Positions 1-8,321 of a stretch of 12,384 nucleotides of DNA are shown in pieces. Origin of the DNA: an uncultured Lachnospiraceae bacterium (lineage in GTDB: Bacteria; Bacillota; Clostridia; Lachnospirales; Lachnospiraceae); contig CAJUJR010000084.1 of the NCBI GenBank assembly GCA_910586605.1, positions 1-12,384 on the forward strand. Reading direction: 5' to 3'. Within the stretch, counting starts at the first letter, position 1; each line of letters begins with the position of its first letter. Below the pieces are notes generated by a model. That model did no database searches. It worked only from the letters and a program-made list of their open reading frames with translations, and was not told the DNA's origin. The position numbers were made by a program, and so were the translations under genes.

Positions 1-2
1 TG

Positions 3-55
3 GAAGATATTTTTTATTTATTTACATTTCGCTACGATTGGCTGTGAATAGTAAC
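3..55 (+). repeat. Left copy of 53-bp end repeat
   Basis: Positions 3-55, starting GAAGATATTTTTTAT and ending GTGAATAGTAAC, match the reverse complement of 12332-12384 at 51 of 53 bases. The two differences I see are at the T/C near position 18 and the G/T near position 31. The repeat lies 25 bp beyond the stop codon of the last transporter gene and carries no ORF. Its inner edge forms a 7-bp stem (TAGTAAC at 49-55 with GTTACTA at 66-72). That stem has no T-run on the minus strand, so it is not a convincing terminator. The repeat family is not one I can name. Confidence 0.85.
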
Positions 56-80
56 TATATTTCAGGTTACTACTTCACGG

Positions 81-2690
81 CTAATTTCTCCGCATCCGTT
101 CCACTACACTATCCCCAACCATGCTCCGATAGCCCAAAAGCGTTACAGTAGCCAAAAGGAGTAAAAGAACTGGCGTGCTCCATAAAACAGGCGCAACTGT
201 AAACATATATCGGTAACTTAAAATCTCCTGCCCAAACTTCCTGACAAGCGTCATATTTGCCAAAGCCCCTGCGGGCAGTGAAATTAATATTGTACACAGC
301 GCATAAAATCCCCCCTCTATGAAAAGCATCTCCTGTAGCTGCCTCTTTGACATCCCAACAGCTTCCAGCATCGCAAACTCCTGTTTTCTCGACAGCATCG
401 AGGTCAAAACAGTGTTGATAAAATTGAGCATCCCGATGCAGGCAAGCACAAGGACCAGCCCATTTCCTACAATAAATATCATCTGGGTGTATTCTTTAAA
501 TTCCTGTTCATAGTCCTTCCGGGAGGTATATCCCAGGTGGTTCCCAGCCTGTTTACAATATGTTTTCAGCCACTTGTCCATCTTATCCCGCAAACCCTCT
601 TCTACATTAAATAGCGTCCGCATTGGCTGGCTATTTCCGAAAAAGCCAAGATATTCTTTTTCCGGCAAGATAAAATCAAAATCCACCTCATGTATCCATT
701 GTTTCCCACAGGCATAAGGGATATTCGCTACTGCCAAAACAGTATACTCTTTTTCTTCTCCTTTTTCATTATGGAGCGTCACAGTTTCCCCAGGCTTAAA
801 AACTTCTATCTCTTCCCATAATCTTGTGGCAACAACATACTTCCCTGTATTAAATTTTTCCCAACCAAATTTCCCCTCAACCTTTTCTAATTTTTCTGCC
901 AAAAATTGCCCTATCCCATAAACAGTCCCATCAAACTTCCGGGTTTCCTTTAATTTTTTGATATAGTCCTGTTCTTTTACTTCTTTGCCCTCTTCATCTA
1001 CTGGCGGCATATACATTTTGATATAACCCAATGCTTTTTCATTATCAAAAACCCGTTTATCAATTACCTGGTCCTGGTTTTCTGAAAATACAGGAGGAAT
1101 TTCCCTGGCATAGATATTCCCTAGCCCTTCTATCCCTTCCTGCTGCTTTAATGCTGCCAAAAAAGGCTTTGGAACACCATCCATTATCCGTTCTTGTGCA
1201 AATGTATCATCCAGAGAAATGTCCTGGACAGAGTAATCACATATTGTAAAATTTGAAATATAGGTATCAATATCAAAACCAGCAATTAAACTATATACGC
1301 TATTTAACAAAATCAATGCAAGGGACAGAGAAGCAATCACAATATTGCGCTTCTTCCTGCTTCTTTGGGCATTCTGCAATGCCAATGCCACAGGAGATAC
1401 TTTTTTTGTCCTTTTCTGCCGCTTTTTTCTTGCTTTTCTGTTTCCCCTGCGTTCCACCCGAACCTCTTCTTCTGCCTGCCCCTCTGTAAATTGGGCGGCC
1501 TCTATCGGCGTAACCTTAGAAACAATCCGGCAGGGCCTGTTGCAGCCAATGCACACCGTTATAAAGGAAAATATGGCCGCACCAGCTAAAATCCATCCAT
1601 TTAACTCAATATTACCTGTAATCCCCTCCATAATGTTATATCTTTTCATTATATATGGCAGGAGCAGGGCGCTAACAAGCGTCCCAGCTGCCAGCCCTGC
1701 CAAAATACCAGGAAACGCCAGGAAATATGCCTGCCTCCTGACAATTTTTTTCAGCTGTTTCCCGGTCGCCCCAATTGTTTTTAACAAGCCATAATAGGCA
1801 ATGTCCTTATATACACGGATGGAAAAAATATTATAAATTATTAAATAACCAGAAAGTAAAATCAAAAATAAAAGCAATATAAACCAAACTGCAGACCGGC
1901 CATCCACTTGCCCAAGATAGGCCCAGTTTACCCCAATCCCTGCCGTCTCTGGAAAGCCAAGGCGTTTGCATAATGCCTGGGCCTGTTTCTCTAACCCAAA
2001 GCTGGTATAAAAATTAAAATCTGCTGCAATCCTCCCATCATAACCAGATGCATCTATTGTACGCCCCAGCGCAGACAGCGTCGGCGTTGGCGCATATTTT
2101 TCCTGAAATGCTTTTGATACCGCAGCCATTTGCGCCATAGAAACAATATCCCCCTTGTAATAGCCAGATAATGTAAACTCCCTCTTTACCACCTTCCCAT
2201 TGATTTCTATTTCCAAGTTAATTACAGTCCCAACCTTACACTCTGCACCTAATTTTTCTAATACCAAATCACTTGTAACAACTTCATCTTCCTTTTGGGG
2301 CATCCGGCCTTCTATTGGATAGATAAAACTCCATTTTGCATCTTGACCTTCAAAATAATTTGCTTCTGTATTCAGGCCTTCTAACCCTTCATTTACCAAT
2401 ATGCCAGAAAAAATACGGCAGGAAACAGAACGCAGCCATTTATCCTTCTTTACTTTATGGTACTCCTCCAGCGTCAGGTTTTTCAGTTCAGCATGGGAAC
2501 TAGTCCCTACCATCCTCATCGTTTCCTCCTGTGTTTTCTTTACCATGCTGCCGCTAACCGTAAATAATGCAGTAAATAATATTGCAGTCAATGAAACTGC
2601 AAGAAGTGCAATTACATTTTTCGCTTTCTCTGCTTTCCTTGTTTTATCCGCAATCTGGCGTACCACTTCCTTGTTTTCCACTTTTTTCAT
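81..2690 (-). CDS. FtsX/MacB-like ABC transporter permease (second of two)
   Basis: This is a membrane subunit of an ABC transporter, 869 residues long. It has about eight predicted membrane helices, near residues 24-50, 267-292, 320-347, 364-386, 447-470, 735-760, 790-812 and 836-856. Two large extracytoplasmic domains lie at about 51-266 and 471-734, so the protein is a tandem 4+4 helix FtsX-type duplication. The segment around 768-790 (RKQEFAMLEAVGM) is the usual FtsX cytoplasmic signature. A strongly basic linker (about 411-447) joins the halves. It pairs with the ATPase encoded just upstream and overlaps it by 4 nt (ATGA). The AAGGAGG at 2691-2697 touches this ATG directly, which is too close. 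GTG codon 4 at 2681 sits 9 nt from that site and may be the true start, giving 866 residues. Family is secure; the substrate (peptide, lipid or lipoprotein) is unknown. Confidence 0.9.
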   Translation of the reverse strand: MKKVENKEVVRQIADKTRKAEKAKNVIALLAVSLTAILFTALFTVSGSMVKKTQEETMRMVGTSSHAELKNLTLEEYHKVKKDKWLRSVSCRIFSGILVNEGLEGLNTEANYFEGQDAKWSFIYPIEGRMPQKEDEVVTSDLVLEKLGAECKVGTVINLEIEINGKVVKREFTLSGYYKGDIVSMAQMAAVSKAFQEKYAPTPTLSALGRTIDASGYDGRIAADFNFYTSFGLEKQAQALCKRLGFPETAGIGVNWAYLGQVDGRSAVWFILLLFLILLSGYLIIYNIFSIRVYKDIAYYGLLKTIGATGKQLKKIVRRQAYFLAFPGILAGLAAGTLVSALLLPYIMKRYNIMEGITGNIELNGWILAGAAIFSFITVCIGCNRPCRIVSKVTPIEAAQFTEGQAEEEVRVERRGNRKARKKRQKRTKKVSPVALALQNAQRSRKKRNIVIASLSLALILLNSVYSLIAGFDIDTYISNFTICDYSVQDISLDDTFAQERIMDGVPKPFLAALKQQEGIEGLGNIYAREIPPVFSENQDQVIDKRVFDNEKALGYIKMYMPPVDEEGKEVKEQDYIKKLKETRKFDGTVYGIGQFLAEKLEKVEGKFGWEKFNTGKYVVATRLWEEIEVFKPGETVTLHNEKGEEKEYTVLAVANIPYACGKQWIHEVDFDFILPEKEYLGFFGNSQPMRTLFNVEEGLRDKMDKWLKTYCKQAGNHLGYTSRKDYEQEFKEYTQMIFIVGNGLVLVLACIGMLNFINTVLTSMLSRKQEFAMLEAVGMSKRQLQEMLFIEGGFYALCTILISLPAGALANMTLVRKFGQEILSYRYMFTVAPVLWSTPVLLLLLATVTLLGYRSMVGDSVVERMRRN

Positions 2691-3352
2691 CCTCCTTGTA
2701 TCCTCCCATCTTCAATTCGGATAATACGGTCCGCCATTTGTGCAATTGCCTCATTATGCGTAATCATAACCATTGTCTGCCCGAATTTTTCCCCTACCAC
2801 TTTTAGAAGCCCCAGCACATCCTGACTTGTACGCGAATCTAGGTTTCCAGTCGGTTCATCTGCCAGGAGGATTGCAGGCTTTGAAGCCAGCGCACGGGCA
2901 ATCGCCACCCTCTGCTGCTGCCCGCCTGAAAGCTGCCGCGGCAAGCTCCCTATTTTATCTTGCAGCCCCAATGTGTGGATGATATTGCCAATAAACCCTT
3001 TGTCCTCCTGATTGCCATCTAATTGGATTGGCAAAACAATATTTTCATAGACATTCAAAACAGGGACTAAGTTAAAACTCTGGAATACAAACCCAATTTT
3101 CCTTCTTCTGAAAATACATAACGCATCTTTTTTCAAGGAAGACAAATCCCTGCCATCTACAATCACCTTGCCTGATGTCGGCTGGTCAAGCCCTCCTAAT
3201 ATATGCAGAAGGGTAGATTTCCCACTGCCGCTTGTCCCTACTACAGCTACAAATTCCCCCCTTCCAACCTCCAGGCTGACGCCATCCAAAGCCTTAACTA
3301 AATTCCCTTCTGCCCCATAATGCTTTACAACATTTTCTGCTTTTAATACCAT
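2687..3352 (-). CDS. ABC transporter ATP-binding protein (MacB/LolD/BceA type, second of two)
   Basis: This is the cytoplasmic ATPase that powers the adjacent FtsX-like permease; 221 residues, the normal length for the family. Visible motifs are Walker A GTSGSGKST (39-47), Q-loop Gln91, signature LSGGQ (141-145), Walker B ILLADEPTGNLD (161-172, catalytic Glu166) and H-loop His199. The reading frame is open back to 3415. I chose the ATG at 3352 because GGAGG lies 6 nt before it and homologues begin close to the LKAENVVKHYG segment. A 72-bp gap separates it from the preceding permease, and its 3' end overlaps the next permease by 4 nt, so the two are translationally coupled. The 3353-3424 gap has a G-rich run on the coding strand but no T-tailed terminator, so read-through from the first transporter pair is likely. 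Confidence 0.93.
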   Translation of the reverse strand: MVLKAENVVKHYGAEGNLVKALDGVSLEVGRGEFVAVVGTSGSGKSTLLHILGGLDQPTSGKVIVDGRDLSSLKKDALCIFRRRKIGFVFQSFNLVPVLNVYENIVLPIQLDGNQEDKGFIGNIIHTLGLQDKIGSLPRQLSGGQQQRVAIARALASKPAILLADEPTGNLDSRTSQDVLGLLKVVGEKFGQTMVMITHNEAIAQMADRIIRIEDGRIQGG

Positions 3353-3424
3353 ACTGCACCTCCATATCCAAACACCCCACCCCCCATCCTGCCAGATGGA
3401 GCACCCAAATAACAACTGAAAAAA

Positions 3425-5797
3425 CTATTTATGTATTATTACATGAAAATAAAAAAACAAAATAAATACCGGGACTATGCTGCATATCACAAAAAGACCA
3501 ATATCCGCTATGAAAAACGCCATGCCAAACCCTATCTTACTAGCTGCACAAAAAGCAGCCTGCAATACCACAAGCAAAGATACCGCTGCAATCGCATGGC
3601 AAAGCCCTTCCCTTGCCGCCATCTTATACATTTCCCATTTTATCATCCCAATTTTGTGCATAATACTATATTCTTCCCTCCTTCCCATTACGTTGGAAAA
3701 TATTGTATTAAAATAAGCCAGTATCCCAATTAATACCAAAAGCACTATAAAAAAGGAATGCATTACAGCCTGGTTTCTGTCAGAATCCTTATATTCCTGC
3801 ATCTGCTGCCTGGCGCTGTGCAAAGCGCAGCCTTTTAGTGCTTCCATCCTCCCTAAGCCAGCCATAACGGCATCTTCCTTCCCCTCATCAGCCCAGATAT
3901 TAATTACTTGGCGGGATAATTTCCCAGAAAATATTTCTGCCGTCTCCCTGTCTGTAATTAACAGGTTCGGCCCAACATGGTTTTCTGACAGCACCATGTC
4001 TTCCCTTGTATCGATTAATGTAACTGTAACGCTCTCTGTCCCCTTTTTTGAACCCCTTCTCATGATCTCTTCGCTATAGATTGTAAAAGTGTCCCCTATT
4101 TCCAAATCCAGCGTCTTTGCCATCCTATCTTCTAAAATAACCGGGTGCTTTTTGCTGCCTTCCTGATAAGATGGCACAATAGCCCCAAAATTATCTGTTG
4201 ACGCCAGAACTAAATTGTATAGGCACTGTTTCTTCCCGTCTATTTCACTTTCTGTTTCTGTCAGCGCATTATAATACCCGATAAATTCCTTATTTAAATG
4301 GGACTTTTCTTCACATAAAAAAACACCCTTTTCATAATCTACAGAGTAACTTTGGATTTGCTCAACATCCTTGTTTTCTCTAATCTCCTGTAAAACCTTA
4401 TCGGGAAGGAAAGGGGCTTTCTGACCTGCCATGCCATCCCCCAGGCTCCCTAACGTCACCTGCAAATCCCCAGGCACATATGTTTTTACATAAATAATGC
4501 CGCTGTCACTGCCGTTATCCTGGACAGACAGCAGACTGGTTAATAATGCTGCCAATATGGCAATAGACAATGCCAAAACTGTTTTCCCCTGATTCTTCCT
4601 TATATTCCTCAAAACATTTACAGGGGAAGCCTTCCCAAGACAGAAAGCTATTACTGCCATCCCTGGGACAATGACAAGCAAAACCATCAGGGCAGCATTC
4701 CCCAGGCTATGCAGCGACACGCCAGAAGAAACCAGGTTTCCCGCATCAAAAGTATCTGTCAGCGGCTTCATAACCTCGGCATAAACCAAATGGTTCACAA
4801 AAAATCCTGCCAATACCCCTAGGATAAAACCTACCGCAATAAGCGCCAGAAATTCCAGCCCTGTCACTATAAATAAATCCTTTACCAAAAAACCAAGCTT
4901 CCTTAAGCTGATATAATCATTTTTCTTAGCAAAAAAGCGGTTATAAAAAATATTATAAATGACTAAGACACAAACAGCCCATATCATCAAGTTCATTATG
5001 CGGTTCTGCCTGTTCAAATCCCCGCTGCTGTCAATAGCAGTTATAAGCATAGAGTTCATCCTTATAACCATAGATTCCGTTTCTTTTTTCCCATACCCCA
5101 TATATTTGCCCAACCGGGCAATCCCTTCCGGAATCTTGCCTTCCTCCCGGAAACGTATCCCTACTGAAACTTTTCTATGGTACTTCTTTATCGCCCAAGA
5201 AGCAAACCCTTCTGAAATATACCCAAACTTCCTTTCCAGAAAACCTGGGACATCCTCGGCTATCCCTGATATAACAAAAGAAGCATCTTCTATTTTATAT
5301 AGAAAATCACCTGTATCTGCATCTGTTGCAGAAATATCCAAAACAACCCTGTCACCGATCTTTAAACCGTATGCATCCATATAATTTTCCGTAAATACAG
5401 CCTCATCCTCTTTCTTAGGCCAATGCCCGCTCTTTACCTGCTTCACATTTTTCCCTGCTTTTGTTGCTTCTAATTTCCGGTATACTTCATCCATATATAC
5501 AAAAGCTGTCCCATCTTCTGCCTGCCCTAGCCCAAAGCTCTGGCCTGCCTCTGCTACAAATGGGCAGGATTTCATTTTTCTAAAATCATTCTCTGGAATA
5601 TCCATATAAGTTACATGCTGCTTCCCTTCCAATGCTTCCGCATTTAGGCGGTCTGCCAGCCTGACATTTATAAAAAGCTGGTTTCCAACCAAAAGGAACG
5701 CTGTCATAAAACATAAAAACAGGCAGGCAAGCACTGTCTCCTTTTTTTCCTTCAAAAGATATCCCTTTACCAGCACAAAACTCTTTCTTTTATCCAT
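3425..5797 (-). CDS. FtsX/MacB-like ABC transporter permease (first of two)
   Basis: This is a membrane subunit of an ABC transporter, 790 residues long. Predicted helices lie near residues 22-44, 267-287, 308-337, 365-388, 406-424, 680-703, 730-752 and 757-786. The two extracytoplasmic domains lie at about 45-266 and 425-679. After the fourth helix comes SPVNVLRN, the usual FtsX exit motif, which marks the end of the first 4-helix half. The segment MGRREEYSIMHKIGMIKWEMYKM (704-726, described by its ends MGRREEY and EMYKM) is the corresponding FtsX cytoplasmic loop of the second half. The start codon overlaps the end of the upstream ATPase gene by 8 nt, indicating coupling. It has the same architecture as the second permease but little obvious residue identity by eye, so the two could form separate homodimeric transporters or one heterodimer. 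It lacks the 10-helix layout of BceB. Confidence 0.9.
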   Translation of the reverse strand: MDKRKSFVLVKGYLLKEKKETVLACLFLCFMTAFLLVGNQLFINVRLADRLNAEALEGKQHVTYMDIPENDFRKMKSCPFVAEAGQSFGLGQAEDGTAFVYMDEVYRKLEATKAGKNVKQVKSGHWPKKEDEAVFTENYMDAYGLKIGDRVVLDISATDADTGDFLYKIEDASFVISGIAEDVPGFLERKFGYISEGFASWAIKKYHRKVSVGIRFREEGKIPEGIARLGKYMGYGKKETESMVIRMNSMLITAIDSSGDLNRQNRIMNLMIWAVCVLVIYNIFYNRFFAKKNDYISLRKLGFLVKDLFIVTGLEFLALIAVGFILGVLAGFFVNHLVYAEVMKPLTDTFDAGNLVSSGVSLHSLGNAALMVLLVIVPGMAVIAFCLGKASPVNVLRNIRKNQGKTVLALSIAILAALLTSLLSVQDNGSDSGIIYVKTYVPGDLQVTLGSLGDGMAGQKAPFLPDKVLQEIRENKDVEQIQSYSVDYEKGVFLCEEKSHLNKEFIGYYNALTETESEIDGKKQCLYNLVLASTDNFGAIVPSYQEGSKKHPVILEDRMAKTLDLEIGDTFTIYSEEIMRRGSKKGTESVTVTLIDTREDMVLSENHVGPNLLITDRETAEIFSGKLSRQVINIWADEGKEDAVMAGLGRMEALKGCALHSARQQMQEYKDSDRNQAVMHSFFIVLLVLIGILAYFNTIFSNVMGRREEYSIMHKIGMIKWEMYKMAAREGLCHAIAAVSLLVVLQAAFCAASKIGFGMAFFIADIGLFVICSIVPVFILFFYFHVIIHK

Positions 5798-6446
5798 TAA
5801 TTATTTCACCATCCTCAAAACGTATTGTACGGTCAGCATCCTTCACCAACTTTTCATTATGTGTTACTAGGATAACACTTGCCTTGTATCTTTTTGCCAA
5901 TGCTTTTAACAAATCAATTACAATCCTCTCTGTTTTGGAATCCAAGTTCCCAGTCGGCTCATCTGCCAGGATAACCGCTGGGTGGTTCACAAGCGCACGC
6001 GCTATGGCTGCCCGCTGCTTCTGCCCTCCAGATAACTGGTCTGGGTAAAACTTTTCATACTTCCCTATTTCCAGGATATCCAACAGTTCCTTTATGTACC
6101 CATCCTCCTTTTTAAGCTGTGGAAGCTTTATATTCTCAATAACCGTCAATGCTGGAAGCAGCTCATATGCCTGGAAAATAAAGCCAATCTTTTCCCTGCG
6201 CAGCAATGTCCTCTTCTTTTCGTTCAGCCCAGCAATATTTGTGCCCTCTATAATAACTTCCCCTTCTGATGGGACATCAATGCCTGCTATTATATTTAAA
6301 AGAGTCGTCTTACCTGAGCCGCTCCTTCCCAAGACAGCGATAAACTCCCCTTTTTGTACGGATAGCTCCACATGGTTTAGTGCCTGTAGCGATACCATTT
6401 TCTGGTTGTATACTTTTGAAATATTCTCCAGTCTTAAAACCTCCAT
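5790..6446 (-). CDS. ABC transporter ATP-binding protein (MacB/LolD/BceA type, first of two)
   Basis: This is the cytoplasmic ATPase partner of the first permease; 218 residues. Motifs are Walker A GRSGSGKTT (40-48), Q-loop Gln92, signature LSGGQ (138-142), Walker B VILADEPTGNLDS (158-170, catalytic Glu163) and H-loop His196. All catalytic residues are present. The frame stays open to 6548, but that start would lie upstream of the predicted transcription start. The ATG at 6446 has AGGAGG at 6454-6459 with 7-nt spacing and yields the family N-terminus MEVLRLENISKVY. It is the first gene of a four-gene operon. Its promoter overlaps the terminator of the kinase operon, so transporter expression can be controlled separately from the regulators. 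Confidence 0.93.
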   Translation of the reverse strand: MEVLRLENISKVYNQKMVSLQALNHVELSVQKGEFIAVLGRSGSGKTTLLNIIAGIDVPSEGEVIIEGTNIAGLNEKKRTLLRREKIGFIFQAYELLPALTVIENIKLPQLKKEDGYIKELLDILEIGKYEKFYPDQLSGGQKQRAAIARALVNHPAVILADEPTGNLDSKTERIVIDLLKALAKRYKASVILVTHNEKLVKDADRTIRFEDGEIING

Positions 6447-6549
6447 AAAAATTCCTCCTAATCTTGTATTACTGGTTTTGCACAAAGTCAAATCCCTGTG
6501 TTCCTCACTCTCGCAGCCAACCTTTTCGAGCAAAAACCACACCGCCACA

Positions 6550-6577
6550 ATTATAACAATCTCCTATGACATAGCAA
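6550..6577 (-). promoter_or_regulatory. Promoter of the transporter operon with overlapping palindrome
   Basis: On the minus strand, TTGCTA (6572-6577) is followed after 16 bp by TATAAT (6550-6555). TG one base upstream makes it an extended -10 (TGTTATAAT). A perfect palindrome CTATG-A-CATAG (6564-6574) overlaps the -35 and spacer and is a candidate operator, plausibly for the adjacent response regulator. The predicted transcription start near 6543 leaves about 97 nt of leader before the first ATPase. Confidence 0.7.
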
Positions 6578-6606
6578 AAAGACAGTACCTTGCGGTTCTG
6601 TCTTTT
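6577..6606 (-). terminator. Intrinsic terminator after the histidine kinase gene
   Basis: A 13-bp stem with one mismatch (6577-6589 with 6594-6606) closes a TTGC loop. On the minus strand it ends in CTGTCTTTTTG, a U-tract suitable for stopping transcription from the two-component operon. On the plus strand it also ends in TTTT followed by AT-rich sequence, so it could act in both directions. The -35 element of the transporter promoter sits in its U-tract. Confidence 0.8.
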
Positions 6607-6663
6607 ATTATAATCTATAATGCTTACCAAATCCTTTCACAAATCTAACAGTTTTGAAAGAAT

Positions 6664-7518
6664 CTACCCTTTCCATAGATACAGGATAAATTCTGCCCCA
6701 TCCCCTTCTTCTGACCTCACTTCAATATAACCATTCTCCCTTTGCAATATTTTCCTTGCCAGGTATAACCCAAGGCCTACGCCTTCCTTTTGTAAAACCT
6801 TTTCCGAACGGTAAAAACGCCCAAAAATCTTTGAACTTTCCTGCTCAGAAATGCCAATCCCTTTATTTTTTACGGAAATTGCTACATAAAGCTCATATTC
6901 CCTGATTAAAACCTGAATTGTGCTATCTTCATAAGAATATTTCACTGCATTATCCAAAATATTCCCTAAAGCTTCTTTTGTCCACTTAACATCAAATAAG
7001 GCCATGCAGCCCTTGTCTGCCTCCCCTATTTCAAAATAACGCCGCTTTTCCCTTGCCGCTGCTTCTATTTGGGAAACTGTCTCCCTTACAAAAGGGATTA
7101 CCTTTCCTTTCTGGGGGGACACTTTAATAATATTGCTTTCCAGGCGGGACATTTTTGTTAAAGACTGCACCAAAAATTCCAATTTCTCTGTCTGGGCAAT
7201 AATTTCCTGTAGCAGTTCCTGTTCCTCCCCTCCAGCATCCTCCCTCTTTTTCAGCTTCTCTTCCAAAAGGGCTGAATATAACTTCAGGTTCGCAATAGGC
7301 GTCCTTGTCTGGTGGGAAATGTCAGCAACCAGCCCTTCAATATTCTGTTTTTCCTGGTCTAACTGTTCCTTTGACAACTGGGAAGCAGACAAAAAATGCT
7401 TCCATTTTGCCTCTAGCCTGGAAAGTTCTGTTTCCGTAAAATCACTTTCCTCAAACTTCCCATTTATTGCATCATCAAGCATCCTGTCCAAGCGTTTTAA
7501 GGTCCTGTTATAAAACAT
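6664..7518 (-). CDS. Sensor histidine kinase without membrane segments
   Basis: This ATP-dependent kinase autophosphorylates on histidine and passes phosphate to the response regulator encoded just upstream; 284 residues. The HisKA domain carries phosphoacceptor His69 in ADISHQTRTP. The HATPase domain shows the N box NILDN (186-190), a G1-like box NKGIGI (218-223), the F box IFGRF (231-235) and the G2 box GVGLGL (246-251). The usual Asp of the G1 box is Asn218. No membrane helix, signal peptide or sensor domain precedes HisKA, only about 60 charged residues, so it is probably cytosolic and may read its signal from a partner such as a transporter. The frame is open to 7605, but the ATG at 7518 has a purine-rich GGGGGAAGAGG just before it and overlaps the regulator's end by 11 nt. 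The longer start would give an Arg-rich extension buried in the regulator gene. Confidence 0.9.
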   Translation of the reverse strand: MFYNRTLKRLDRMLDDAINGKFEESDFTETELSRLEAKWKHFLSASQLSKEQLDQEKQNIEGLVADISHQTRTPIANLKLYSALLEEKLKKREDAGGEEQELLQEIIAQTEKLEFLVQSLTKMSRLESNIIKVSPQKGKVIPFVRETVSQIEAAAREKRRYFEIGEADKGCMALFDVKWTKEALGNILDNAVKYSYEDSTIQVLIREYELYVAISVKNKGIGISEQESSKIFGRFYRSEKVLQKEGVGLGLYLARKILQRENGYIEVRSEEGDGAEFILYLWKG

Positions 7519-8224
7519 CCTCTTCCCCCTGCCCCTTCTGACGTACCCAAAGATACCCCTGGCCATAGACTGTCTGGATTGGCGACTCTTCCCCCTTCTG
7601 CGCAAGCTTACTGCGCAGGCGGTTTACCGTAACAGAAAGCGCATTTTCATCCACATACTCAGCCCCCTCTTCCCAGAGCCATGTCATCAGTATTTCCCTT
7701 GTCAAAATCCGCTCTTCATTTTGGATAAATAGCTTTAAAAGCTTTTGCTCATTTACGCTTAATGAAATCTCCTTTCCCATACATTCAAAATGCAGGCAGC
7801 CAAAATCGAAATAAAACCGCCTTGTTTTATAGACCGCATTTTCTTTTAACACCCTGGCTGCCCTCTGCCCTAAATTATTTACACGGGCACGCAGCACTGC
7901 CAGGCTGAAAGGCTTTGACATATAATCATCCGCCCCCAAGGACAAAGACATCACCTCATCCATCTCCATATCATTGGCCGTTAACACCAATATCTGTGTA
8001 TGGTTCGTCATCGCCTCTTCCTCCCTTACCCATTTTAAATAATCATAACCGCTTCCATCTGGCAGGTTAATATCCAGAAGAATCAGGTCTGGCTTGTCAG
8101 CAGAATATGCTGCTTTTGCCTGTCTTACAGTATTACACTGTACAAAAGAAAAATGTTCTTCTTTTAATGCAAGAACAATCCCCTGATTTAATGATGCATC
8201 ATCTTCTACAATCTGAATTTTCAT
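7508..8224 (-). CDS. OmpR/PhoB-family response regulator
   Basis: This DNA-binding transcription regulator, 238 residues, is activated by phosphorylation by the adjacent kinase. The receiver domain (about 1-118) has acidic residues Asp8 and Asp9, phosphoacceptor Asp51 (LLDINLPDG), Thr82 and Lys104 (SKPF), all intact. A winged-helix domain (about 135-230) has the recognition helix near ALSVTVNRLRSKL and the wing GQGYLW. It is the first gene of the two-component operon and overlaps the kinase gene by 11 nt. The site before ATG is modest: AGGAAG about 10 nt upstream plus a nearer AAAGG. Likely targets are its own promoter and the transporter promoter at 6550-6577; this is inferred from gene order and common practice in Firmicutes. 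Confidence 0.94.
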   Translation of the reverse strand: MKIQIVEDDASLNQGIVLALKEEHFSFVQCNTVRQAKAAYSADKPDLILLDINLPDGSGYDYLKWVREEEAMTNHTQILVLTANDMEMDEVMSLSLGADDYMSKPFSLAVLRARVNNLGQRAARVLKENAVYKTRRFYFDFGCLHFECMGKEISLSVNEQKLLKLFIQNEERILTREILMTWLWEEGAEYVDENALSVTVNRLRSKLAQKGEESPIQTVYGQGYLWVRQKGQGEEDVL

Positions 8225-8286
8225 TGCCTTTATTCTTCCTATCTATTTTTTTACCAAAACCAGCATTCTTCACGCTCAAATTCAAC

Positions 8287-8321
8287 GAAATTTCCTGTGC
8301 GGGCTTTTTGCCCAAAATTTC
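8287..8321 (-). promoter_or_regulatory. Hairpin in the leader of the response-regulator mRNA
   Basis: GAAATTT (8287-8293) pairs with AAATTTC (8315-8321), and inside it GGGC (8301-8304) pairs with GCCC (8310-8313). It lies between the predicted transcription start near 8342 and the regulator start at 8224. There is no T-run directly after it, so a terminator role is not supported. Function is unknown. Confidence 0.35.

Noticed and set aside
49..72. TAGTAAC/GTTACTA hairpin as the terminator of the transporter operon
   Set aside because: The stem is AT-rich, only 7 bp, and lacks a U-tract on the minus strand.
1345..1794. 149-codon open frame on the plus strand
   Set aside because: It is antisense to the permease gene, whose protein shows clear FtsX features; no start site or motif supports the plus-strand frame.
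3353..3424. G-rich run before the second ATPase as a G-quadruplex or terminator
   Set aside because: Only two long G-runs are present, and the nearby 5-bp stem has no T-run; no structure can be supported.
81..6446. Assignment of the transporters as BceAB
   Set aside because: The permeases have eight helices and two large outer domains, while BceB has ten helices and one large outer domain; only the ATPases resemble BceA, and those are alike across the whole MacB/LolD group.
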